Of a DNA stretch of 64,000 bases, positions 1 to 11,175 are shown one piece after another; within the stretch, counting starts at the first letter, position 1; each line of letters opens with the position of its first letter. Made by a program: the position numbers and the translations under genes. The notes below the pieces were generated by a model. That model was not told where the DNA came from and searched no databases. It saw only the letters and a program-made list of their open reading frames with translations. This stretch comes from Pseudomonas jinjuensis (GTDB taxonomy: Bacteria; Pseudomonadota; Gammaproteobacteria; Pseudomonadales; Pseudomonadaceae), in NCBI RefSeq assembly GCF_900103845.1, contig NZ_FNIJ01000003.1, positions 62,001 to 126,000 of the forward strand, in the 5' to 3' direction.

Positions 1-12
1 CATGTCGTTCAT
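1..12 (-). CDS. Start of an unidentified gene running off the left edge
   Basis: Only the first four codons (Met-Asn-Asp-Met) are in the window. An ATG on the minus strand is preceded by a good AAGGAG ribosome-binding site. It lies 41 bp downstream of the class II aldolase stop in the same direction, so the two are probably cotranscribed. Its function cannot be judged from four codons. Confidence 0.6.
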
Positions 13-53
13 ACGCTGTCTCCTTGTTGTTCTTGTCGGACTGTATGGGGAAA

Positions 54-830
54 TCAGTTGCGGAAGGACGGATCGCTGCGATCCAGTTCGCGCAGCACCG
101 CGGCCCACTCCTGGCGGCCGCGGTTCTTCAGTTGGCCGAACAGCGACTTGCTGGTTTCCAGCGCCTCGCGGCTCGGCATGATCAGCTCGCCGGCGGCCAT
201 GGCGTCGACCTGGATGCGGCAGGCGCATTCCAGCCAGTAGATGTTGAAGAAGGCCTCGGCGGCGGTGGCGCCGCACACCATCAGGCCGTGGTTGCGCATG
301 ATCAGCGCGTCGTGGCTGCCGAGGTCGGCGAGCAGCCGCTCCTGCTGGGCGAGGTCCACCACCGGGCCGGTGAAGTCGTGGTAGCCGACCCGGTCGTGGA
401 ACATGTGCGAATGCTGGGAGATCGGCAGCAGCCCGCAGGCCATGGCGGATACCGCCGAGCCGGCGCGCGAATGGGTGTGCAGGACGACATGCGCATCCGG
501 ACGGGCGGCGTGCACCGCGGTGTGGATGACGTAGGCGGCGGGATTGATGCTGAAGCCGTCGTCGGGCTTGTACAGCAGGGTGCCGTCGAGGTGGATCTTG
601 TACAGGCCGGAAGCGGTGATTTCCTTGTACAGCATGCCGAACGGGTTGAGCAGGATGTGCTCGGGTTCGCCCGGTACCCGCGCGGTGATGTGGTTGTAGA
701 TCAGGTCGGTCATGCCGTACGCGTAGATCGCGCGGTACAGCGCGGCCAGTTCGACGCGCATCTCCCATTCGGCCTGGGAAATCTCGCCCTCGACCACCTT
801 CGTCTCGATCCGATGCATCTTCGCCATCAT
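54..830 (-). CDS. Class II aldolase/adducin-family protein
   Basis: 258 aa. The fold is that of fuculose-phosphate aldolase/adducin proteins, which use a divalent metal held by histidines to cleave or epimerise small sugar phosphates or related hydroxy acids. Visible motifs are HTHSRAGSAVSA (about residues 117-128), the metal-binding His-x-His expected for the family, and the MRNHGLMVCG segment near residue 178. The start at 830 is supported by AAGGAG seven bases upstream; a second ATG follows immediately. It is divergent from an AraC-type regulator across 144 bp and is followed by another gene at the left edge, so it is probably the first gene of a regulated catabolic operon. The substrate is unknown. 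Confidence 0.88.
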   Translation of the reverse strand: MMAKMHRIETKVVEGEISQAEWEMRVELAALYRAIYAYGMTDLIYNHITARVPGEPEHILLNPFGMLYKEITASGLYKIHLDGTLLYKPDDGFSINPAAYVIHTAVHAARPDAHVVLHTHSRAGSAVSAMACGLLPISQHSHMFHDRVGYHDFTGPVVDLAQQERLLADLGSHDALIMRNHGLMVCGATAAEAFFNIYWLECACRIQVDAMAAGELIMPSREALETSKSLFGQLKNRGRQEWAAVLRELDRSDPSFRN

Positions 831-974
831 TTCTCTTCTCCTTGGAATATCCGTGCCCAGTTATAGAGAAATGCCACGGCGATCGACGATGACCTGAACG
901 GCCAATTCGGTTGACAGTTTTGGTCATGCCTTCCTAGATTCGGAACTTTCGTCCCAGCCAGATGACCCCGCGTA

Positions 975-1991
975 ATGGACAACGCCAGCGTCTCGATGCA
1001 CTACGTCCGTGCCATCGCCGCCCTCCTGCTCGAACGCTCCATCGATCCCGCCCCGCTGCTCGACAGCCTGGGCATCGATGCCGGGCAGCTCCACCACGCA
1101 TGCGCGCGCATGCCGACGACCAGCTTCGTCGCCCTGTGGGACCAGGCCTCGCGACTGCTCGATGACGAGTTCATGGGCCAGGACAGGCGGCGCATGAAGA
1201 TCGGCAGCAGCGAGATGCTCTGCCACCTGCTGATCCACTGCGCCACCCTCGGCGAGGCGCTGCAGCGCATGGCGCAGTTCTTCAACCTGCAGCTGGACGA
1301 CTTCCATTGCGTGCTGGAAAGCGACGGCCCGCATGCGCGCCTGATCGTCACCGAGCGCCCCGGCGCGCGGACACCGCGCGTGCTCGGCCATGAGGTCCTG
1401 CTGCTGCGCCAGTACGCCATCGCCTGCTGGCTGGCGGGGCGGCGCATCGCGCTGCTCGGCGTCGGCTTCGCCCATGCCCACGCGGAGTATCAGGAGGAAT
1501 ACGAGCTGCTGTTCGACGCCGACTTCCACTTCGCCCAGCCGTATTCCTCGCTGACCTTCGAAGCCGCCTGCCTGCAGCTGCCGGTGGTGCAGAACAGCCT
1601 GACGCTGGACGCCTTCCTGCACGACATGTTCGACCTGACGCTGCACCGCTACAGCAATGGCAGCGGCCTCGCGGCGCGCATCCGGCGCAGGCTGCGCACC
1701 CTGCCCTACGACCAGTGGCCAGGCTTCGCCTGCGTGGCGCAGCGCCTCAACGTCAGCCAGTCGACCCTGCGCCGACGGCTGGAGAAGGAGGGGCAATCGT
1801 TCCAGGCGATCAAGGACGACTTGCGCAAGGATCTCGCCATCGAACAGCTCGGCTGCTCGACCCGCAGCGTCGGCGAGATCGCCGCGCAGCTCGGCTTCGC
1901 CGAACCCAGCGTGTTCCACCGCGCCTTCCGCAAATGGACCGGCACCTCGCCCGGGGAATACCGGCGGCGGTTGCAGGACGATCGAGACTGA
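975..1991 (+). CDS. AraC-family transcriptional regulator, arabinose-binding-domain type
   Basis: 338 aa. The N-terminal two thirds resemble the effector-binding region found in OruR/ArgR/GbuR-type AraC proteins of Pseudomonas. The C-terminal about 100 residues form the double helix-turn-helix, with ending features typical of the family: VGEIAAQLGFAEPSVFHRAF followed by KWTGTSPGEYR. It is divergent from the aldolase operon and is the likely local regulator of that operon (inference from arrangement only). No strong Shine-Dalgarno is seen upstream of the chosen ATG, so the start is less certain than the identity. A REP-like palindrome begins right after the stop. Confidence 0.92.
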   Translation: MDNASVSMHYVRAIAALLLERSIDPAPLLDSLGIDAGQLHHACARMPTTSFVALWDQASRLLDDEFMGQDRRRMKIGSSEMLCHLLIHCATLGEALQRMAQFFNLQLDDFHCVLESDGPHARLIVTERPGARTPRVLGHEVLLLRQYAIACWLAGRRIALLGVGFAHAHAEYQEEYELLFDADFHFAQPYSSLTFEAACLQLPVVQNSLTLDAFLHDMFDLTLHRYSNGSGLAARIRRRLRTLPYDQWPGFACVAQRLNVSQSTLRRRLEKEGQSFQAIKDDLRKDLAIEQLGCSTRSVGEIAAQLGFAEPSVFHRAFRKWTGTSPGEYRRRLQDDRD

Positions 1992-2055
1992 CGCAGGGCG
2001 GGTGCAACCCGCCGGGGGATGTCGCATCAGGGCGGCGGGGTTCACCCGCCCTACG
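1992..2055. repeat. REP-like palindrome, GGGCGGGT family
   Basis: Begins at the stop codon of the AraC gene. The left end GCAGGGCGGGTGCAACCCGCC and the right end GGGTTCACCCGCCCTACGG are inverted relative to each other. This is a common Pseudomonas extragenic palindrome and may act as a 3' mRNA stabiliser or terminator. Confidence 0.7.
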
Positions 2056-2122
2056 GTGGAACGCACGGAACTCGCCTTGCGGCAAGCACTCTGAGGGGGA
2101 CGCAAATACCCCAGGAGCAATC

Positions 2123-2443
2123 ATGCGTTTCCGCAGTACCGCGATCACCCTCGCCCTCGCCGCCACTCCCTTCGCTTCGGCACTGGCCGAAGACGCCGGC
2201 TTCTGGCGTGGCCTCCTCTCCACCGGAGCGACCAGCGCCACCAGCTATCTCACCAGCCGCAACGACCACAAGCTGGTCGGCGCGGTGCAGGACGACGCCA
2301 GCAGCTACGTCGCCAGCGCCGGCGCAATCCGCGGGCCGTACCTGGAAGCCGCGCTGCAGCGACTGCGCGCCGACGACCCGCGGCTGGCCGGGGTCAGCGA
2401 CCTGCAGCTGGCCAGCGCGATCCTCGCCGGCAGCGCCGAGTAA
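2123..2443 (+). CDS. DUF2388 family exported protein, copy 1
   Basis: 106 aa. An N-terminal signal peptide (hydrophobic ITLALAATPFASALA, cleavage expected after ALA near residue 19) is followed by a mature domain containing DDASSYVASAGAIRGPYLEA, typical of the small Pseudomonas DUF2388 proteins of unknown function. AGGAG lies six bases before the ATG. The next gene encodes a clear paralogue 83 bp downstream in the same direction. Likely periplasmic. Confidence 0.85.
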   Translation: MRFRSTAITLALAATPFASALAEDAGFWRGLLSTGATSATSYLTSRNDHKLVGAVQDDASSYVASAGAIRGPYLEAALQRLRADDPRLAGVSDLQLASAILAGSAE

Positions 2444-2526
2444 GGCTGCCATCCGGCGGTTTCTCTGAACCGCGCGGCAACTCCGGGAATCCCAATCCAT
2501 GAAACGGGTATTCCCAGGAGTTGCCG

Positions 2527-2853
2527 ATGCGAATCCACAAACTAGCCGCCACCCTCACCCTGCTCGCCCTGCCTGTCGGCGCGGCCATGGCCGACAGCTT
2601 CTGGCGCGACATCATCTCCTCCGGCGCCACCACCGCGTCGACCTACCTGACCTTCAAGCACGATGACAAGCTGCTGCTGGCCGCCCGCGACGACGCCGCC
2701 GGCTACGTCGCCAGCGACGGCGCCATCCGCGGCCCCTACTTGGAGTCCGCGCTGCAGAAGCTGCGCGCCGAGCATCCGGACCTGCAGCAGCGCAGCGACA
2801 TGGAACTGGCCAACGCCATCCTCTCCGGGGATGGTCGCGGCGATGAGCACTGA
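2527..2853 (+). CDS. DUF2388 family exported protein, copy 2
   Basis: 108 aa. Signal peptide (TLTLLALPVGAAMA, cleavage near residue 20), then a domain closely similar to the preceding protein: FWRDIISSGATTASTYLTF matches FWRGLLSTGATSATSYLTS, and DDAAGYVASDGAIRGPYLES matches its counterpart. ATG at 2527 is preferred over the in-frame TTG at 2521 because AGGAG at 2516-2520 sits six bases before it. Function unknown; tandem duplication is evident. Confidence 0.85.
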   Translation: MRIHKLAATLTLLALPVGAAMADSFWRDIISSGATTASTYLTFKHDDKLLLAARDDAAGYVASDGAIRGPYLESALQKLRAEHPDLQQRSDMELANAILSGDGRGDEH

Positions 2854-2952
2854 GCCCCGCCGGCGCTGTCCCTGGCGAATGCCGCGGGCAGCGCCCGGGT
2901 TGTGGGGTTATGCTGCGCGGGAAGCCCACCCGCAGACACGGAGCGTCACGAC

Positions 2953-3168
2953 ATGCCTGACCTCATCCCGCCGCTGAGAATCGTGCTGGTCCTGCTCATC
3001 GCCAGCGAATCCTTCTGGTTCGCCAACCGCCTGTGCCGGGCGGTTGGCTTCGAACTCTCCTCGCTGATCCCGCCGCCGCTGTTCAACCTGATCGGGATGC
3101 TCAGCAGCGTGTTGCTGATCCTGCTGTTCTTCTTCCTGTTCCGGCTGGTGGGAAGGCTGAAACAGTAG
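2953..3168 (+). CDS. Small two-helix inner-membrane protein
   Basis: 71 aa, not assigned to a named family. Two hydrophobic segments (about residues 5-20 and 40-66) with a short polar loop, ending FRLVGRLKQ. The TAG stop coincides with the first bases of a REP-like element (GTAGGATGGG). About 100 bp downstream there is a second, slightly diverged copy of the last 12 codons, again ending at a TAG that begins another repeat, so the 3' end of this gene has been duplicated or rearranged. Confidence 0.65.
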   Translation: MPDLIPPLRIVLVLLIASESFWFANRLCRAVGFELSSLIPPPLFNLIGMLSSVLLILLFFFLFRLVGRLKQ

Positions 3169-3230
3169 GATGGGTGGAGCGCAGCGATACCCATGCCGCA
3201 TGGGTTTCGCAGGCTCAACCCATCCTACGG
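3165..3230. repeat. REP-like palindrome, GTAGGATGGGT family
   Basis: Inverted ends GTAGGATGGGTGGAGCGCAG and GGCTCAACCCATCCTACGG. Its first bases supply the stop codon of the small membrane protein. Confidence 0.7.
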
Positions 3231-3234
3231 GGGC

Positions 3235-3273
3235 TTCTTCCTGTTCCGGCTGGTGGGGCGGTTGAAACTGTAG
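3235..3273 (+). repeat. Imperfect copy of the 3' end of the small membrane protein gene
   Basis: About 39 bp matching 3130-3169: both contain TTCTTCCTGTTCCGGCTGGT and continue through a FRLVGRLK*-like reading ending in TAG. The copy differs at a few bases near its end. It is followed at once by a different REP element. Confidence 0.8.
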
Positions 3274-3329
3274 GAGCGCGCCATGCGCGCGACAACGCGG
3301 CCGGTCGCGGGCATGGCCCGCTCCTACAG
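3270..3329. repeat. REP pair, TGTAGGAGCG(G/C)GCCATG family
   Basis: TGTAGGAGCGCGCCATGCGC is followed by an inverted partner GGGCATGGCCCGCTCCTACA. Similar elements occur near 18501, 27092, 32375 and 48346. Confidence 0.75.
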
Positions 3330-3349
3330 AAGCTGCTATCTCGTTGCCA

Positions 3350-3376
3350 TCGTTCCCACGCCCCCGCGTGGGAACC
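3350..3376. repeat. REP-like hairpin, CGTTCCCACG family
   Basis: GTTCCCACG and CGTGGGAAC are separated by a C-rich loop. Family members also occur near 32311, 48228 and 56161. Confidence 0.7.
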
Positions 3377-3396
3377 ATGTGAATATCCCGGAGCAA

Positions 3397-3422
3397 TGAA
3401 AAAGGCCGCCCGCAGGCGGCCT
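3397..3422 (-). terminator. Intrinsic terminator after gcvP
   Basis: An 8-bp stem AGGCCGCC/GGCGGCCT with a 4-nt loop; read on the minus strand it is followed by TTTTTCATT. It lies 19 bp beyond the gcvP stop. Confidence 0.8.
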
Positions 3423-3440
3423 CTCCCATCACTCACGCGG

Positions 3441-6317
<2,877 letters not shown>

Positions 6318-6392
6318 GGTATCTGTCTCGGACGTGGAGCCACCCCAGGGGGGGAACGGCTTCGAAAGGCTCATCTACAAGGCGTGGATGAT

Positions 6393-6426
6393 GAAAAACA
6401 AGGCCCCGACGAATCGAGGCCTTGTT
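6393..6426 (-). terminator. Intrinsic terminator between gcvH and gcvP
   Basis: On the minus strand AACAAGGCC and GGCCTTGTT form a perfect 9-bp stem with a 12-nt loop, followed by TTTTTCAT. It lies 15 bp after the gcvH stop and about 75 bp before the gcvP start, so it should reduce readthrough into gcvP. Confidence 0.75.
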
Positions 6427-6441
6427 AAGGATAGCGGACGA

Positions 6442-6831
6442 TCAGGCGTCGGCGTCGCAGGCGGCGCGGTAGCCATCGGCGTCGAGCAGCTTGTCCAGCT
6501 CGGCGGCGTCGGCCGGCTTCAGCTTGAAGAACCAGGAGCCGTACGGATCGCTGTTGATGTTCTCCGGGGTGTCGGCCAGGGCTTCGTTGATCGCGATGAC
6601 TTCGCCGGAAACCGGCGCGTAGATGTCGGAAGCGGCCTTCACCGACTCCACCACACCAGCTTCCTGGCCGGCGGCGAGGCTCTTGCCGAGTTCCGGCAGC
6701 TCGACGAAGACCACGTCGCCCAGGGCTTCCTGGGCATGGTCGGAGATGCCCACGGTGACGCTACCGTCGGCTTCCAGGCGCGCCCACTCGTGGCTGGCGG
6801 CGTAACGCAGATCTGCGGGGACATTGCTCAT
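6442..6831 (-). CDS. gcvH: Glycine cleavage system H protein
   Basis: 129 aa, standard length. This is the lipoyl-carrying shuttle between the P, T and L proteins. The lipoylation lysine is in [15 protein letters not shown]. The typical N-terminus [16 protein letters not shown] fixes the start, which has GAGGA upstream; the longer in-frame start is not needed. It sits 52 bp downstream of gcvT and is followed by a strong terminator. Confidence 0.98.
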   Translation of the reverse strand: MSNVPADLRYAASHEWARLEADGSVTVGISDHAQEALGDVVFVELPELGKSLAAGQEAGVVESVKAASDIYAPVSGEVIAINEALADTPENINSDPYGSWFFKLKPADAAELDKLLDADGYRAACDADA

Positions 6832-6883
6832 GTTGTTTTTCCTCGAGGACTGGTCGACGGCGACGGCGAGTCGCCTATGCAAT

Positions 6884-7966
6884 TTAGATCAGGGCCTTGC
6901 CGTGACGCACGAAATTCGGCCGAACGACACGAACCGGGTACCACTTGCCGCGAATTTCCACCTCGGCGCGGTCGCCGGTGGCGCGCGGAACGCGGGCCAG
7001 GGCGATGGACTTGCCGAGGGTCGGGGAGAAGCTGCCGCTGGTGATCTCGCCTTCGCCGACGCCGGCGACGCGCACCACCTGGTGGGCGCGCAGCACGCCG
7101 CGCTCTTCCAGCACCAGGCCGACCAGCTTCGGCTGGTCGCCGGCGGCCTTCTGCGCTTCCAGCGCCTTGCGGCCGACGAAGTCGCGCCCGGCCGGTTCCC
7201 AGGCGATGGTCCAGCCCATGTTGGCGGCCAGCGGGGAGATGGTCTCGTCCATGTCCTGGCCGTACAGGTTCATGCCGGCCTCCAGGCGCAGGGTGTCGCG
7301 CGCGCCGAGGCCGGCGGGGACGATGCCGGCGCCGACCAGGTCGTTGAGGAAGCCCGGCGCTTCGGAAGCCGGCAGCATGATTTCCAGGCCGTCCTCGCCG
7401 GTGTAGCCGGTGCGGGCGATGAACCAGTCGCCATCGGCCACGCCCTGGAACGGCTGGAGGTCGTTGATCAGCGCGGCGCGGGCCGGAGTCACCAGTTCGG
7501 CGGTGCGGGCGCGGGCATTGGGACCCTGGATGGCCAGCATGGCCAGGTCGGAGCGCTCGCCGAGGGTGACCTCGAAGCCTTCGGTGTGGGCCTGCATCCA
7601 GGCCATGTCCTTGTCGCGGGTGGAGGCGTTGACCACCACGCGATAGCCGTAGAGGCCCAGGTAGACGATCAGGTCGTCGACCACCCCGCCGTTGTCGTTG
7701 AGCATGCCGCTGTACAGCGCCTTGCCGGGCTCCTTCAGGCGCTCGACGTCGTTGGCCAGCAGACGCTGCAGGTATTCCTTGGCCTGCGGCCCGGTGACGT
7801 CGACCACGGTCATGTGGGAAACGTCGAACACGCCGCAGTCGCGGCGTACCTGGTGGTGCTCCTCGACCTGCGATCCGTAGTGCAGGGGCATGTCCCAGCC
7901 ACCGAAATCGACGATCTTGGCGCCAAGTGCAACATGCAGGTCATAGAGCGGGGTGCGCTGTCCCAT
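6884..7966 (-). CDS. gcvT: Aminomethyltransferase, glycine cleavage T protein
   Basis: 360 aa. Transfers the methylene group from aminomethyl-lipoyl-GcvH to tetrahydrofolate, releasing ammonia. The N-terminus [20 protein letters not shown] and the [12 protein letters not shown] segment are characteristic. AAGGAG lies just upstream of the chosen ATG. It is the first gene of gcvT-gcvH-(terminator)-gcvP. Confidence 0.98.
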   Translation of the reverse strand: MGQRTPLYDLHVALGAKIVDFGGWDMPLHYGSQVEEHHQVRRDCGVFDVSHMTVVDVTGPQAKEYLQRLLANDVERLKEPGKALYSGMLNDNGGVVDDLIVYLGLYGYRVVVNASTRDKDMAWMQAHTEGFEVTLGERSDLAMLAIQGPNARARTAELVTPARAALINDLQPFQGVADGDWFIARTGYTGEDGLEIMLPASEAPGFLNDLVGAGIVPAGLGARDTLRLEAGMNLYGQDMDETISPLAANMGWTIAWEPAGRDFVGRKALEAQKAAGDQPKLVGLVLEERGVLRAHQVVRVAGVGEGEITSGSFSPTLGKSIALARVPRATGDRAEVEIRGKWYPVRVVRPNFVRHGKALI

Positions 7967-8121
7967 GGGTGGTCTCCTTCCGGGCGTGGCGGTGCGGGAC
8001 ACGAGTGCGGCCCCGCACGAATCGCGCGCATTGTAGCCGCAAGGCAGCACTTCGGACACCTCGTCCGACAGTCGAATCGACAGGCCCGGCTGGCACTCCG
8101 CCAGCCGGCCTCCGGGGCCCG

Positions 8122-9738
8122 TCAGGCGGCCTGGTGCGCGGAGCGGCGGATCAGCAGGATCACCGGGAACAGGCCGACCAGCACCAGGCTCAACGCCGGC
8201 AGCGCGGCGCGCGCCCACTCGCCCTCGCTGGTCATCTCGAACACCCGCACGGCCAGGGTATCCCAGCCGAACGGACGCATCAGCAGGGTCGCCGGCATCT
8301 CCTTGAGCACGTCGACGAACACCAGCAGCGCCGCGCTCAGTGCGCCGGGCAGCAGCAGCGGCAGGTAGACGCGGAAGAACAGCGGCGTGCCGGCGACGCC
8401 GAGGCTGCGCGAGGCCTCCGCCAGCGACGGACGGATGCGCGCCAGGCCGCTTTCCAGCGGGCCGTAGGCCACCGCCATGAAGCGGATCAGGTAGGCCAGC
8501 AGCAGCGCCAGCAGGCTGCCCAGCAGCAGCGGCTTGCCGGCGCCACCGAGGGCGGTGGACAGCGGGATCACCCAGTGATTGTCCAGCCAGCTGAAGGCCA
8601 GCATGATCGACACCGCCAGCACCGAACCGGGCAGCGCGTAGCCGAGATTGGCCAGGCCGACCGCCGAACGCACCGGGGCGGTTGGCGCCAGCCGGCGGGC
8701 GAAGGCCAGCAGCAGCGCCAGCGCCACCGTGACCAGCGCGGCCAGGCCGCCGAGGTAGATGCTGTGCAGGATCAGCCCGACATAGCGCTCGTCGAGGTCG
8801 AAGCGGCCGCGCTGCCAGCACCAGACCAGCAGTTGCATGAGCGGCACGACGAAGGCGCAGAGGAACACCAGCCCGCACCAGGCGCTCGCCGCCAGCGCCT
8901 TGAAACCGCGCAGGTGGTACAGCGCCGCGCCGCGCGGACGCTCGCTGGGCGCGGCGGCGCGGCCACGGGTGTAGCGCTCGCCGAGCAGCACCAGGACCAC
9001 CCCGAGCAACAGCAGGCTGGCCAGCTGGGTGGCGCTGGAGAGGCTGAAGAAGCCGTACCAGGTCTTGTAGATGGCGGTGGTGAAGGTATCGAAGTTGAAC
9101 ACCGCGACGGCGCCGAAGTCCGCCAGCGTCTCCATCAGCGCCAGCGCCAGGCCGGCGCCGATCGCCGGCCGCGCCATCGGCAGGGCGACCCGCCAGAACG
9201 CAGCCCAGGGCGACAGCCCGAGCACCCGCGCGGCTTCCATCAGGCCCTTGCCCTGGGCGACGAAGGCGGTGCGCGCGAGCAGGTAGACGTAGGGGTAGAA
9301 GACCAGCACCAGGACGATGATCACCCCGCCGGTGGAGCGCACCCGCGGCAGGCGGAAGCCGCTGCCGAACCACTCGCGCAGCAGCGTCTGCAGCGGCCCG
9401 GCGAAGTCCAGCAGGCCGACGAAGACGAACGCCAGCACGTAGGCCGGGATGGCGAACGGCAGCATCAGCGCCCAGTCCAGCCAGCGCCGCCCGGGGAATT
9501 CGCAGAGGCTGGTGAGCCAGGCGAGGCTGACGCCGAGCAGGGTCACGCCGATGCCGACGCCGAACACCAGCATCGCCGTGTTGCCGAGCAGGCGCGGCAT
9601 CTGCGTGTCCCACAGGTGCCGCCAGATTTCCCCGTCGATCTCCGCCCAGCTCAGCGCCAGCACGCTGAGCGGCAGCAGCACCAGTGCGGCGATGGCGAAA
9701 GCGATGGGATACCAGCGACGGGGAGCGGGATGGGACAC
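8122..9738 (-). CDS. Iron(III) ABC transporter permease, FbpB/HitB type
   Basis: 538 aa. Two repeated permease halves, each with several membrane helices and an EAA-type loop ([20 protein letters not shown] near residue 165; [20 protein letters not shown] near 440). Forms the inner-membrane channel for ferric iron delivered by the periplasmic binding protein encoded upstream. The start is a GTG with TGAGG upstream; no suitable in-frame ATG exists. No ATPase gene is adjacent, so the ATP-binding subunit must be encoded elsewhere. It corresponds to PA5216 in PAO1, also next to gcvT. Confidence 0.92.
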   Translation of the reverse strand: MSHPAPRRWYPIAFAIAALVLLPLSVLALSWAEIDGEIWRHLWDTQMPRLLGNTAMLVFGVGIGVTLLGVSLAWLTSLCEFPGRRWLDWALMLPFAIPAYVLAFVFVGLLDFAGPLQTLLREWFGSGFRLPRVRSTGGVIIVLVLVFYPYVYLLARTAFVAQGKGLMEAARVLGLSPWAAFWRVALPMARPAIGAGLALALMETLADFGAVAVFNFDTFTTAIYKTWYGFFSLSSATQLASLLLLGVVLVLLGERYTRGRAAAPSERPRGAALYHLRGFKALAASAWCGLVFLCAFVVPLMQLLVWCWQRGRFDLDERYVGLILHSIYLGGLAALVTVALALLLAFARRLAPTAPVRSAVGLANLGYALPGSVLAVSIMLAFSWLDNHWVIPLSTALGGAGKPLLLGSLLALLLAYLIRFMAVAYGPLESGLARIRPSLAEASRSLGVAGTPLFFRVYLPLLLPGALSAALLVFVDVLKEMPATLLMRPFGWDTLAVRVFEMTSEGEWARAALPALSLVLVGLFPVILLIRRSAHQAA

Positions 9739-9805
9739 GAAAACCTCATGTTCGGAAAACACTGCGCCCCGGATCGGGCCGGGGCGCTTTCGTTGAAGGC
9801 TCTTC

Positions 9806-9873
9806 GCAGGAGCGAGCTTGCTCGCGAACCGGGACACATCCCATGAAATTCGCGAGCAAGCTCGCTCCTACAG
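9806..9873. repeat. REP pair, GGAGCGAGCTTGCTCGCGA family
   Basis: GCAGGAGCGAGCTTGCTCGC and its inverted partner CGCGAGCAAGCTCGCTCCTA lie between the iron permease and the binding-protein gene. Confidence 0.8.
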
Positions 9874-9893
9874 GGAAAGCGGCCCCGCCGCCA

Positions 9894-10895
9894 TCAGTTC
9901 CAGCCGGCGCGATCCATCAGCTTGATCGCTTCGGCCTGGCGCTTGCCCGCGACCTCGACCGGAATGCTGTCGGCCTTGAACGAACCCCAGGCGGCGACTT
10001 CTTCGGACGGCGCGATCTTCGGATTGGCCGGGAATTCCTGGTTGAGGCTGGCGAACAGACCCTGGGCGTCGGGGCCGGTCATCCACTCGACCAGCTTCTT
10101 CGCCGCTTCCGGGTGCGGAGCATACTTGGTCAGGCCGATGCCCGACAGGTTGACGTGCACGCCACGGTCGGACTGGTTCGGCCAGAACAGCTTGACCTTA
10201 AGGTCCGGGTTCGCCTTGTGCAGGCGGCCGTAGTAGTAGGTGTTGACCAGGCCGACGTCGCACTGCCCGGCCTGGATCGCCTGGAGCAGCGCGGTGTCGT
10301 CGGAGAACACGTCGGTAGCCAGGTTGTTCACCCAGCCCTTGACGATTTCCTCGGTCTTCGCCTCGCCGTGGGTCTCGATCAGGGTGGCGGTGAGCGACTG
10401 GTTGTAGACCTTCTTCGCCGTGCGCAGGCACAGGCGGCCTTCCCACTTCTTGTCGGCCAGCGCTTCGTAGGTGGTCAGCTCTTCCGGCTTCACCCGCTCG
10501 GTGGAATAGGCGATGGTCCGCGCGCGCAGCGACAGGCCGGTCCAGCTGTCGGTGCTGGAGCGGTACTGCGCGGGGATGTTGGCGTCCAGCACCGGCGAGT
10601 CGAACGGCTGCAGGATGCCCATCTGCTCGGCCTGCCAGAGGTTGCCGGCATCCACGGTGAGCAGCAGGTCGGCCGGGGTGTTGGCGCCTTCGGCCTTGAT
10701 CCGCTGCATGAGCGGGGCTTCCTTGTCGGTGATGAACTTCACCGCGACGCCGGTCTTGGCGGTGTAGGCGTCGAACACCGGCTTGATCAGCTCGTCGATG
10801 CGCGAGGAGTAGACCACCACCTCGTCGGCGGCCTGAACGGTACTGGCCAGTGCGGAGAACGTGAGAGCGGCGAGAAGACCCCTGCGTATCGACAT
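9894..10895 (-). CDS. Periplasmic iron(III)-binding protein, FbpA/HitA type
   Basis: 333 aa. A signal peptide ([16 protein letters not shown], cleavage near residue 22) is followed by the type 2 periplasmic-binding fold. [20 protein letters not shown] marks the mature start, and [15 protein letters not shown] holds the paired tyrosines that bind ferric iron in FbpA/FutA proteins. It delivers iron to the permease encoded 155 bp downstream. A Fur-like site lies 35 bp upstream of the start, consistent with iron repression. It corresponds to PA5217 in PAO1. Confidence 0.93.
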   Translation of the reverse strand: MSIRRGLLAALTFSALASTVQAADEVVVYSSRIDELIKPVFDAYTAKTGVAVKFITDKEAPLMQRIKAEGANTPADLLLTVDAGNLWQAEQMGILQPFDSPVLDANIPAQYRSSTDSWTGLSLRARTIAYSTERVKPEELTTYEALADKKWEGRLCLRTAKKVYNQSLTATLIETHGEAKTEEIVKGWVNNLATDVFSDDTALLQAIQAGQCDVGLVNTYYYGRLHKANPDLKVKLFWPNQSDRGVHVNLSGIGLTKYAPHPEAAKKLVEWMTGPDAQGLFASLNQEFPANPKIAPSEEVAAWGSFKADSIPVEVAGKRQAEAIKLMDRAGWN

Positions 10896-10929
10896 GATGG
10901 CGATCCTTGGCTGATTTAAATGGAGCGAA

Positions 10930-10944
10930 TGATAAGGAATAGCA
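10930..10944. promoter_or_regulatory. Candidate Fur box upstream of the iron-binding protein gene
   Basis: TGATAAGGAATAGCA matches the 7-1-7 inverted Fur motif TGATAAT-N-ATTATCA at 11 of 14 positions. The location just before an iron transport gene makes it likely, but no binding data are available. Confidence 0.55.
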
Positions 10945-11035
10945 TTTACTGCCGGTTCGTGCAGTTGTGTCGAGGTATTTCATGGGATGTTTCTGCGCGG
11001 CCATGGTGGATCGGTGGAGCATGAGCCGCCCGCTT

Positions 11036-11127
11036 TTGTAGGAGCGAGCTTGCTCGCGATCCGTTGTTACTCCTGGCGATGTGGTGCCGGTCGAAACCAT
11101 GGATCGCCAGCAAGCTGGCTCCTGCGA
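11036..11127. repeat. REP pair, GGAGCGAGCTTGCTCGCGA family, diverged
   Basis: TGTAGGAGCGAGCTTGCTCG is followed about 50 bp later by the diverged inverted copy ATCGCCAGCAAGCTGGCTCC. Confidence 0.7.
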
Positions 11128-11175
11128 AGAGCGGCGATGGCGCCAGCGATCCACCCGTTGGCGGACCGCGGAGAG

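Noticed and set aside
7967..8121. Possible glycine riboswitch upstream of gcvT
   Set aside because: No tandem glycine-aptamer motifs could be found in the 155-bp gap; only a G+C-rich hairpin is visible.
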